A stretch of DNA of 5,598 nt from an uncultured Lachnospiraceae bacterium. Lineage in GTDB: Bacteria > Bacillota_A > Clostridia > Lachnospirales > Lachnospiraceae. Positions within the stretch are counted from its first letter, which is position 1. Each line of letters starts with the position of its first letter. The notes beneath the pieces were generated by a model. The model did not search any database. It saw only the letters and a list, made by a program, of their open reading frames with translations, and was not told the DNA's origin. Made by a program: the position numbers and the translations under genes. The stretch spans positions 1 through 5,598 of the forward strand of contig CADBNG010000031.1 in the NCBI GenBank assembly GCA_902795985.1, written 5' to 3'. Positions 1 to 5,598 of this stretch are shown here, piece after piece.

Positions 1-1277
1 GCGGAGCGCTCTTTCCTCTCCTCTTTATTCTCAAAATATTTCAGCTTCAGGTTGGTATTGTAAAAATCCTTGGTCGAGCATCCGGCCCGGCCGCCGCCGG
101 CACAGGCACACGCGCAGGCACAGGCGCACGCGCAGGAACTGTGGGCACAGCCGCCGCCCCGGGAGCCGCCGCTGCTTCGGGAACTGCCGCCGCCCCGTGA
201 ACCGCTGCTTCCCCGGGAGGAGGGGATGATAATCGGCACCACATTGACACGCATGTACGTGTTGGGCGAATGGGAATACCGGTACGTTCCGTTCTCGTTC
301 TTTTTCAGAAGATCCTTTTCATCGGCCGGGATATCCTTTTCTTCCACAACCTCTTCACTCTTGATAAAGCTCCGTCCGCAGTATTCGCAGTTGTCTTTTC
401 CTTCCGGCCGCGGAGCGCCGCAGCCCTGGCAGTTGGGATAATACTCGATCTTCGTCCGGGTGATTTTCTTTTTCGTTGTCTGCCCGAAGCCCGCACCGCG
501 GTTGTAAAAGTTTTTCGCAATGCAGATCCCGACAATTACTATAAAGACAAACGCAAACCCGATGACTCCCAGGACCAGTCCGTAGATCCAGTTATCGTCG
601 GATTCATAACCGTACTCGTAATCCCCCGATCGGGTAATCATTTTGCTTTCGTCAAAAGCAAACGCGTCGTTCGGATACGTCACCTGGACCTGGAAAGTGT
701 CGCCCTTTCCCAGCGACGTCTGCCAGACGTAAGCGCCGTCCTTGATCTCACAGGAAGGAGACCAGCTTGTGGCCTTGTCGGCGTTCCATCGGATGGTCAG
801 ATTGTCCACTTTGATGTTCTCAAACCAGCCCGGGGTAAACTGATATACCGTTTCCCCTTCCGTCAGCATGTTCATTTCGTACATATAGTCCTGTACCACT
901 TCAAAATCGAAGCTGGCGACCTCGTCCTCGTAATACTCCCGGTCCAGGTCGATACGCAGATTCGTGCCTCCCGAAGAGGTATAGGAAATCTCTTTAATTG
1001 TACTGGAAAGGGCCCGGAAATCTTCATAATGGGAATTCGGGATGCCGATCGTCACCCAGGAAAGAGGGCCTTCCGAGTCGGAGTCCAGCACCTTCCAGTC
1101 AATGTGGTACTTCATATCCAGCGTGCCGTTTTCGTTGACGTCCACGGTAATCTCGTAATTCAGAATCTCATCCAGATCCGCGGCATGGGCCTTCATCGGA
1201 AAGCAAAAAACGCCGGCCAGCACAAACAGACAGAGAAGAAGGGAAAAAACCGTTTTCTGAATCCTTGTGTTTTTCAT
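1..1277 (-). CDS. Single-pass membrane protein with zinc ribbon and (Cys-Ala)6 tail, possible radical SAM substrate (3' end outside window)
   Basis: The frame is open from the ATG at 1277 to the left edge, giving 425 residues without a stop. Residues 1-32 are a signal peptide with a basic start, a Leu/Val/Phe-rich core and a likely AHA cut site. Residues 33-215 are a predicted extracytoplasmic beta-rich domain that resembles DUF2207-type N-terminal domains (YEITVDVNENGTLDMKYHI; later FTPGWF). A membrane segment spans about 230-254. The cytosolic part then has a zinc ribbon (C283-x2-C286, C297-x2-C300), a charged linker, two 12-residue Ser/Arg/Gly repeats (353-376), and a Cys-rich stretch with C377, six Cys-Ala pairs at 382-393, GGGRAG and C400. 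A Lys/Glu-rich, non-repetitive segment follows to the edge. The gene is 1 bp from the radical SAM gene and shares its message. The function is unknown. The CA tract could be a crosslinked or otherwise modified region or a metal-binding site. The gene call is firm; the substrate role is inference. Confidence 0.85.
   Translation of the reverse strand, partial: MKNTRIQKTVFSLLLCLFVLAGVFCFPMKAHAADLDEILNYEITVDVNENGTLDMKYHIDWKVLDSDSEGPLSWVTIGIPNSHYEDFRALSSTIKEISYTSSGGTNLRIDLDREYYEDEVASFDFEVVQDYMYEMNMLTEGETVYQFTPGWFENIKVDNLTIRWNADKATSWSPSCEIKDGAYVWQTSLGKGDTFQVQVTYPNDAFAFDESKMITRSGDYEYGYESDDNWIYGLVLGVIGFAFVFIVIVGICIAKNFYNRGAGFGQTTKKKITRTKIEYYPNCQGCGAPRPEGKDNCEYCGRSFIKSEEVVEEKDIPADEKDLLKKNENGTYRYSHSPNTYMRVNVVPIIIPSSRGSSGSRGGGSSRSSGGSRGGGCAHSSCACACACACACAGGGRAGCSTKDFYNTNLKLKYFENKEERKERS
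101..136 (-). repeat. Two 18-bp tandem repeats encoding the (Cys-Ala)6 tract
   Basis: Bases 101-118 and 119-136 are direct copies differing at one position. Each 18-bp unit encodes about three Cys-Ala pairs, and together they give six consecutive pairs at residues 382-393. The near identity suggests a recent duplication by slippage that kept the frame. The tract may therefore vary in length between strains. Confidence 0.85.
150..221 (-). repeat. Two 36-bp tandem repeats encoding the Ser/Arg/Gly-rich linker
   Basis: Bases 150-185 and 186-221 align in register without gaps at about 27 of 36 positions. The encoded 12-residue units, SSRGSSGSRGGG (353-364) and SSRSSGGSRGGG (365-376), agree at 10 of 12 positions. 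The units keep the reading frame and end directly at the first cysteine of the Cys-rich tail, so they probably form a flexible linker that presents it. Confidence 0.8.
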
Positions 1278-1278
1278 A

Positions 1279-2652
1279 TCAGCCCTCCTTCGTGATCCGC
1301 AGCGGGCACTCGCAGCGCATTTTCGCGGAAAAATCGCGCCGGACTTTGCAGTCCTCGCTTTCCCAGATCGTTTCCCAGTCGTCCCGCAGCATGCTGCCCA
1401 GCACCGGCCCGGAAAGCCAGCTCTGGCAGGGAACCGCATTTCCGCCCGGGGTTATGGCCATATTGCTGAGGCAGGCACCGCAGTTGGGGGTGCTGATGCC
1501 CAGCTCCCGGCAGAAGCTGTCGTCCACCCATCCCGGGGAAGTAAAGCTGATTTCCATGCCGTTGTCAAAGCAGTATTTCACGCTTTCCTTAAGGATCTCC
1601 CGGAGTGCCGCGTGCTCCAGCTGCAGCCCCATGGACTCTTCAAGCGCGGCATTGCCCGTAGTGATCAGGCCGGAGCAGGTAACGTAGGTTACTCCTTTCT
1701 CATGCAGGAATTTCAGCGTTTCCGGATAATCCTGATTCAGGGTGCAAAGCGGTGTGTTAATACTCAGATTCAGCCCTGCCGCCAGCGCGTTTTCGATACC
1801 CGCGACCGTATCCTTATACCGGTCCGCGCCGACCAGCCGGTTATGGATTTCTTCCTTTTCCGAATAGAAAGTGATCTGCAGGCTGTCGAGGGAGGCCTCC
1901 TTCAGCTCCCGGCAATATTCCGGCGTCAGCCGGATGCCGTTGGTGTTCAGCCGGGTCACAAACCAGCTTGCGTGGCGGATCAGTTCCGGCAGATCCTTCC
2001 GCATGGTAGGCTCGCCGCCCGTAAAGGTGACCTGTGGGATGCCCGCTTCTTTACACTTATCAATGATCGCCTTCCACTCCTCTGTGCCCAGCTCCTGCTC
2101 TTCCGACCCGCTCTGGCCGGCCGCATAGCAGTGCACACAGTTCTGGTTGCAGTTCCAGTGCCCGTTCTGTGTCATGGCGCTGACGCACAGATCCATCCGG
2201 TGCGGCGCCTTCATGTACGGCGCGTACTGACCGATGTTCATATATCCGATCTCCTCATCCACCGGCTCGCCGTACGCGACCTGGGTAAAGGTATGAAGGA
2301 TCCGGTAGATATCATTTTTCAGGCGCTTTTTCGTGGTAAAGGGATAGACCTTCTGCACGGTTTTGCAGGCCTTTTCCGTAATACTGTCCGCTTCTTCCGG
2401 ATTAATCGGACGGCCGCTGTACTGATTGATTTCTTCGATCAGCGCCGTCAGCAGAATACTCCAGGAAACGCCGATGGGAATCAGGTCCATCCCGTTAATA
2501 ATGGCCACGCTGGGATAAATCTCCCCGTCCCCCTTCTGCGGGGGCACCAGATGGATCCGGACCACACCCGGCCCTTCCGGATTCAGCGTTGTGTGGCGGA
2601 CTTCATGAAAATACCGATCGGCAAAAGCCAGTTCGCGTTTGGATGCTTTCAT
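1279..2652 (-). CDS. Radical SAM protein with SPASM-like C-terminal region, putative protein/peptide modification enzyme
   Basis: This 457-residue cytosolic protein carries the radical SAM cluster motif C168-x3-C172-x2-C175 followed by Tyr, and the SAM-contacting GGEP at 212-215. These identify an enzyme that uses a [4Fe-4S] cluster to cleave SAM to a 5'-deoxyadenosyl radical. The C-terminal part has SPASM-type auxiliary cluster cysteines: C391-x2-C394, a TPGGNAVPC stretch ending at C409 that fits the G-x4-C element, then C435, C447 and C449, with an LGSMLRDDWETIW stretch between them as in SPASM proteins. The classical CX2CX5CX3C block is not present, so the domain is a variant. Residues 1-155 form an N-terminal extension that I do not recognise; it could serve substrate recognition. 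The ATG follows AAGGA with a 5-base spacer. The next gene begins 1 bp after the TGA and encodes a Cys-rich protein, the best candidate substrate. The exact reaction cannot be read from sequence; thioether crosslinking is an inference from the SPASM class. Confidence 0.88.
   Translation of the reverse strand: MKASKRELAFADRYFHEVRHTTLNPEGPGVVRIHLVPPQKGDGEIYPSVAIINGMDLIPIGVSWSILLTALIEEINQYSGRPINPEEADSITEKACKTVQKVYPFTTKKRLKNDIYRILHTFTQVAYGEPVDEEIGYMNIGQYAPYMKAPHRMDLCVSAMTQNGHWNCNQNCVHCYAAGQSGSEEQELGTEEWKAIIDKCKEAGIPQVTFTGGEPTMRKDLPELIRHASWFVTRLNTNGIRLTPEYCRELKEASLDSLQITFYSEKEEIHNRLVGADRYKDTVAGIENALAAGLNLSINTPLCTLNQDYPETLKFLHEKGVTYVTCSGLITTGNAALEESMGLQLEHAALREILKESVKYCFDNGMEISFTSPGWVDDSFCRELGISTPNCGACLSNMAITPGGNAVPCQSWLSGPVLGSMLRDDWETIWESEDCKVRRDFSAKMRCECPLRITKEG
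1284..1290 (-). promoter_or_regulatory. Ribosome binding site of the Cys-Ala tail protein, inside the end of the radical SAM gene
   Basis: The coding strand reads AAGGAGG, a near-perfect anti-Shine-Dalgarno match, with a 6-base spacer to the ATG at 1277-1275. It is formed by the last sense codons (Lys-Glu-Gly) of the radical SAM gene, whose stop codon sits inside the spacer. This fixes the start of the downstream gene and points to coupled translation of the pair. Confidence 0.85.
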
Positions 2653-2740
2653 GGTTTTCCTTCCATATGTTATGAATAATAATTGCCTTCACGGGACCGG
2701 CCCCTACCGGCGCCGGACTATGAGGTTTTCGTTGTTTTAT
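2653..2740 (-). other. GC-rich structured spacer upstream of the radical SAM gene
   Basis: This is the longest gap in the window. It holds a perfect 10-bp palindrome, CCGGCGCCGG (2707-2716), and a possible alternative hairpin pairing CCGGC at 2697-2701 with GCCGG at 2712-2716. On the coding strand this is followed by an AT-rich stretch containing TATTAT and then GGAAGG shortly before the radical SAM start. There is no T-run right after the stem, so an intrinsic terminator for rsmE is not supported. TATTAT could be a -10 box for a separate radical SAM transcription unit, but no matching -35 was found at the proper distance. It could be an attenuator, a promoter region or only a spacer. Confidence 0.3.
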
Positions 2741-3487
2741 TCAGACTGCCCGATCGTCCAGAATGTATCCCAGTACCGAAAGTACGGACATCCCGGCCGT
2801 TTCCGTCCGGAGGATCCGTTTGCCCAGCGAGATCGGCTCAAACCCGTACTGCTTCGCCAGGGCAATTTCCTTTTCCTCAAAACCGCCTTCCGGTCCGATC
2901 ACCACGGCGACGGACTGCCCGGGGGTGATCGCCCCGATCAGCTCGCGGGTGCGGTCCATGCCCTCGCTTTTTTCATAAGGGATCAGACGGACGGCATCCT
3001 CCTTCGCGGATCGTAAGGCTTCTTCAAAAGAAAGCACCCCGGACACTTCCGGAACGAACATTCTCCGGGACTGCTTGGCCGCGGATTCCGCGACAGCATT
3101 CCACCGGGAGATACGGGCCGCTTCCTTTTTCGCGTCCAGCTGGACAATTACCCGGGCGGAGCGCACGGGAACGATGCGGTACGCGCCCAGTTCCACAGCC
3201 TTCTGGATGATCCATTCGAATTTGTCTTTTTTGGGAAGGCACTGGTACAGAGTGATTCTGGAGGGCAGCTCCCGGCCGGGCTTCATGGTATCCACCACAA
3301 TCGCGTCGACCTCGTCCTTCGCAATCGTGGAAATCTCGCAGATATACTCCCATTCGTCCCCGGTGCTGACACAGATTTCGTCCCCGATTCCCAGCCGCAG
3401 GACGTCGCGGATATGATGGGCGTCATTTCCGGTAATCACTGCGCGGCTGCCGCTCATATTTCTGCTTTCAATGAAAAAACGATGCAT
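2741..3487 (-). CDS. rsmE: 16S rRNA (uracil-1498-N3)-methyltransferase RsmE
   Basis: This 248-residue protein is the normal length for RsmE, the SPOUT-class enzyme that methylates N3 of U1498 of 16S rRNA in the 30S subunit using SAM. The N-terminal part (about residues 1-70) matches the PUA-like RNA-binding domain, with the usual HHIRDVLRLGIGDEI stretch. The SPOUT domain follows: KKDKFEWIIQKAVELG (86-101), the RW..AVAESAAKQS region (128-140), the GPEGGF loop (198-203) and LGKRILRTETA (221-231), which form the trefoil knot and SAM pocket. All of these hallmarks are intact. The ATG is supported by a GGAGG at 3495-3499 with a 7-base spacer. It lies 52 bp after the ABC transporter gene, separated by the palindromic repeat. 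In Firmicutes rsmE often follows prmA directly; here the exporter gene stands between them. Confidence 0.95.
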   Translation of the reverse strand: MHRFFIESRNMSGSRAVITGNDAHHIRDVLRLGIGDEICVSTGDEWEYICEISTIAKDEVDAIVVDTMKPGRELPSRITLYQCLPKKDKFEWIIQKAVELGAYRIVPVRSARVIVQLDAKKEAARISRWNAVAESAAKQSRRMFVPEVSGVLSFEEALRSAKEDAVRLIPYEKSEGMDRTRELIGAITPGQSVAVVIGPEGGFEEKEIALAKQYGFEPISLGKRILRTETAGMSVLSVLGYILDDRAV

Positions 3488-3508
3488 CCTTCTCCCTCCC
3501 TCTTATCG

Positions 3509-3539
3509 TGACACAAAGGGGACAGTCACTTTTGTGTCA
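3509..3539. repeat. REP-like palindrome between the ABC exporter gene and rsmE
   Basis: A perfect 9-bp inverted repeat, TGACACAAA at 3509-3517 and TTTGTGTCA at 3531-3539, encloses a 13-base centre containing GGGGACAGTCAC. It starts immediately after the stop codon of the ABC transporter and ends just before the ribosome binding site of rsmE. Neither strand shows a T-run after the stem, so it does not look like an intrinsic terminator. From memory, the arm and centre resemble the GACACA..GGGGAC..TGTGTC palindromes scattered through many Firmicutes genomes and linked to REP-associated transposases. That family assignment is a recollection and only one copy is visible here. A co-transcribed mRNA hairpin with a stabilising role is the main alternative. 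Confidence 0.6.
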
Positions 3540-5288
3540 TTACAGTTCCTGAGCGCGTTCCAGCGCGGCGTAGGCGCCGTTTTTCGCGAGAAGTTCGGCA
3601 CGGGTACCCTGTTCCGCAATGTGCTTTCCGTCGATCAGCGCGATGCAGTCGGCTTCGCGGATCGTGGACAGCCGGTGGGCAATCACGATCGTGGTTTTCC
3701 CTTTGCTTAAATGGTTCAGGGCGGACTGGATCTGCTTTTCGGTGACCGAATCGAGGGCACTGGTGGCCTCGTCGAGGATCAGGATCGGCGGGTTTTTCAG
3801 GAAAACCCGGGCGATGGAGATTCTCTGCTTCTGGCCTCCGGAAAGGATCACACCGCGCTCTCCGACAAATGTATCATATTTCTGCGGCATTTGCAGGATT
3901 TCTTCATGAATCTGCGCCTGTTTTGCCGCCTCGATGACTTCCTCATCCGTCGCGTCCGGCCGTCCGTAGCGGATATTGTCCATCACTGTCCCGGCAAAAA
4001 GGAAAACATCCTGCTGGATAATGCCGATATTGTTCCGGAGGGAATGCTGGGTGACCTTCCGGATATCCACGCCGTCGATGCGGATGCAGCCCTCCGTCAC
4101 GTCATAAAAACGGGGAAGCAGATGGCAGAACGTGGTTTTCCCGCCGCCGGATGAGCCGACCATGGCCAGGGTTTTGCCCGGAAGAATATCCGCGCTCACG
4201 TCGTGCAGAACTTCCACGCCGTCATCGTAACAGAAGGAAACGTGATCATACTCCACATGCCCCTTCACATTTTCCAGAACAACGGCATCCCCGGCGTCCT
4301 TGATAGTCGGTTCGGTCTTCATCACGTCCAGGAAGCGGTTAAAGCCGGCCAGGCCCTGGGAAATGATTTCCATCATCTGGATCAGTTTCCGGATGGGGGT
4401 TGAGAAGGTCGAAACATATAAGGTGAAGGTGATGAGATCGATATAATTCATCTCACCCCTCATGATCAAAACGCCGCCGAAGGCAATGACCGCAACCTGC
4501 ATCAGGCCGACGATGCCTTCCATTCCGCCGTTGGCAATTCCCATCCAGAGATAATATTTGTTTTTGGACTGTTTATAGCGGTCGTTGGAAACGGCAAATT
4601 TTTCCTCTTCCATTTCCTCATTGGCAAAGGCCTTTGCCGTACGGATACCGGAAATACTGCTCTCGATGGAGGAATTGATCTCCCCCGTCACCTTTTTGAC
4701 GCTGGTGTTGGCCTCCTGCATTTTTCTCCGGGACCACATGGCAAAAGCCACGCAGACCGGCGCCATAATCAAAAGGATCAGCCCCAGCTTCCAGTTCATC
4801 CGGATCATGATGATCAGCGCGCCGACAAGGGTCAGCGAACAGGTCAGCAGGTTCTCCGGACCGTGATGCACCAGTTCGGCGATTTCAAACAGATCGTTGG
4901 TTACGCGGCCCAGCAGAGCGCCGGTCCGGTTGTGATCGTAATAATCAAAGGAAAGCTCTTCCATGTGCCCGAAAATATCCGCGCGCATGTCCGCTTCCAC
5001 ACGGATGCCCATGTCGTGGCCGATCTTTGTTACCGTCGTCATCATCACCGCTTTGGCAACGTACGCGACGGCCATAATAACCATGACCATAAAGAAGGTG
5101 GAGAAGATCCGGTCCGGCAGCAGCGTATACATGGTCCAGCGGGAAATATACGGAAAGATCAGATCGATAAGCGCGACAATCACGGAAAGCGTCATATCGA
5201 TGATAAACAGCTTTTTGTGGGGTCCGATATAGGATGCCAGAATCGCCAGCCTGGAGCGGTTCAGATTCTTCCTTCTTTTCGTGTTCAT
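3540..5288 (-). CDS. ABC exporter half-transporter (fused permease and ATPase)
   Basis: This 582-residue protein has the standard length and layout of a type IV ABC exporter half-transporter that works as a dimer in the cytoplasmic membrane. Six membrane segments can be read at roughly residues 27-50, 60-85, 146-166, 167-186, 251-277 and 282-305. The nucleotide-binding domain follows from about residue 340: A-loop Tyr354, Walker A GSSGGGKTT (378-386), Q-loop Gln425/426, signature LSGGQ (482-486), Walker B ILILDE (502-507) with catalytic Glu507, D-loop SALD (510-513) and H-loop His538. Every ATPase motif is canonical, so a homodimer is plausible and no degenerate partner site is seen. The substrate cannot be told; drug, lipid and peptide exporters share this architecture, and there is no N-terminal C39 peptidase domain. 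The ATG lies 13 bp after the prmA stop, with an AAGGA-type ribosome binding site overlapping that stop. A TAA is followed directly by an in-frame TGA that begins the palindromic repeat. Confidence 0.93.
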   Translation of the reverse strand: MNTKRRKNLNRSRLAILASYIGPHKKLFIIDMTLSVIVALIDLIFPYISRWTMYTLLPDRIFSTFFMVMVIMAVAYVAKAVMMTTVTKIGHDMGIRVEADMRADIFGHMEELSFDYYDHNRTGALLGRVTNDLFEIAELVHHGPENLLTCSLTLVGALIIMIRMNWKLGLILLIMAPVCVAFAMWSRRKMQEANTSVKKVTGEINSSIESSISGIRTAKAFANEEMEEEKFAVSNDRYKQSKNKYYLWMGIANGGMEGIVGLMQVAVIAFGGVLIMRGEMNYIDLITFTLYVSTFSTPIRKLIQMMEIISQGLAGFNRFLDVMKTEPTIKDAGDAVVLENVKGHVEYDHVSFCYDDGVEVLHDVSADILPGKTLAMVGSSGGGKTTFCHLLPRFYDVTEGCIRIDGVDIRKVTQHSLRNNIGIIQQDVFLFAGTVMDNIRYGRPDATDEEVIEAAKQAQIHEEILQMPQKYDTFVGERGVILSGGQKQRISIARVFLKNPPILILDEATSALDSVTEKQIQSALNHLSKGKTTIVIAHRLSTIREADCIALIDGKHIAEQGTRAELLAKNGAYAALERAQEL

Positions 5289-5301
5289 GGAATTTGTTTC
5301 C

Positions 5302-5598
5302 TTATTCCGGCCGCCGCGCCGTTACCGAAGCCCATTCACCCTGATACGTGATTTCACGGATTTCGAAGCCGGATTCCCGCATTGCCTGGGCAACTTTTTC
5401 TTCTTTTCCGGTCAGGATGCCGGAAGTGATAAAAATCCCGCCGGGCTTTAACTGAGTATACGCCTGGGGCGTCAGGGGAATCAGCACCTCCGCGAGGATG
5501 TTCGCGGTGACGATATCATATCCGCCGCCGCAGCGTTTCTGCACCTCCGGGTCGTCGATAATGTTTCCGATCAGCATTGTGAAGCTCTCGTCCGGAAC
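5302..5598 (-). CDS. prmA: Ribosomal protein L11 methyltransferase PrmA, C-terminal part (5' end outside window)
   Basis: The last 98 residues of the protein are present and the gene enters from the right edge, so its start is not visible. PrmA is a cytosolic SAM-dependent methyltransferase that trimethylates amino groups of ribosomal protein L11. The visible part fits the second half of its Rossmann-type catalytic domain: a DIVTANILAEVLIPL segment, which matches the conserved PrmA stretch around the Asn-containing substrate/SAM-proximal loop, then LKPGGIFITSGIL, and a terminal strand ending in EWASVTARRPE, where family members also finish with a Trp-containing strand. The end therefore looks natural and not truncated. 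The stop TAA overlaps the ribosome binding region of the following ABC transporter gene, 13 bp away, so the two are probably co-transcribed. A generic class I methyltransferase is the only real alternative; the NIL and SGIL stretches favour PrmA. Confidence 0.9.
   Translation of the reverse strand, partial: VPDESFTMLIGNIIDDPEVQKRCGGGYDIVTANILAEVLIPLTPQAYTQLKPGGIFITSGILTGKEEKVAQAMRESGFEIREITYQGEWASVTARRPE

Noticed and set aside
101..221. CRISPR-like direct repeats
   Set aside because: The repeats are contiguous without spacers, keep a reading frame and encode protein repeats.
47..441. Ala/Pro-rich and His/Gln/Ala-rich repeat proteins in other frames over the left end
   Set aside because: They are alternative readings of the 18-bp and 36-bp tandem repeats. 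The minus-strand frame with signal peptide, membrane segment, zinc ribbon and an ideal ribosome binding site is the real gene.
2649..2666. Five-codon minus-strand open frame overlapping the radical SAM start (ATGA overlap)
   Set aside because: It has no ribosome binding site of its own, and its bases double as the radical SAM gene's Shine-Dalgarno region; it is most likely chance.
1267..2679. Long plus-strand open frame of 470 codons opposite the radical SAM gene
   Set aside because: It is antisense to a protein with intact family motifs, shows no recognisable domains and arises from the GC-rich codon pattern of the opposite strand.
2653..2740. Separate small RiPP precursor gene upstream of the radical SAM gene
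   Set aside because: No open frame of useful length with a ribosome binding site is present in this gap on either strand.
3509..3539. Intrinsic terminator after the ABC exporter gene
   Set aside because: The stem is AT-rich at its base and neither strand has a following T-run; rsmE follows within 52 bp with a good ribosome binding site.

Overview
The window suggests a Gram-positive anaerobe of the Firmicutes, most likely a Clostridia lineage of moderately high GC. The clues are the strong AGGAGG-type ribosome binding sites, the tight head-to-tail packing of genes, and prmA and rsmE lying close together as they often do in Firmicutes. This assignment is an inference; no rRNA or other taxonomic marker is present.

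Every supported gene is on the minus strand, so the window reads from right to left. It opens with the C-terminal third of prmA (ribosomal protein L11 methyltransferase). After a 13-bp gap comes a complete 582-residue ABC exporter half-transporter. A 52-bp gap carrying a perfect 9-bp inverted repeat with REP-like appearance leads to rsmE (16S rRNA m3U1498 methyltransferase). An 88-bp GC-rich, partly palindromic spacer then precedes a 457-residue radical SAM protein with a SPASM-like C-terminal cysteine region. One base after its stop codon begins a gene that runs off the left edge of the window. It encodes a signal-peptide-bearing, single-pass membrane protein with a zinc ribbon, a Ser/Arg/Gly repeat and a run of six consecutive Cys-Ala dipeptides.

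The right half is housekeeping (two methyltransferases that modify the translation apparatus) with an exporter placed between them. The left half is the interesting part. A radical SAM/SPASM enzyme is translationally coupled to a protein whose predicted cytosolic tail holds eight cysteines in 24 residues, built by nested tandem duplications. Many radical SAM/SPASM enzymes install thioether or related crosslinks on Cys-rich peptides encoded next door, so the simplest hypothesis is a modification enzyme and its membrane-anchored substrate. That link is inferred from adjacency and composition and is not proven by the sequence.

No tRNA, rRNA, CRISPR array, complete insertion sequence or clear intrinsic terminator was found. 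No convincing promoter was found; the main operon promoter probably lies to the right of the window.
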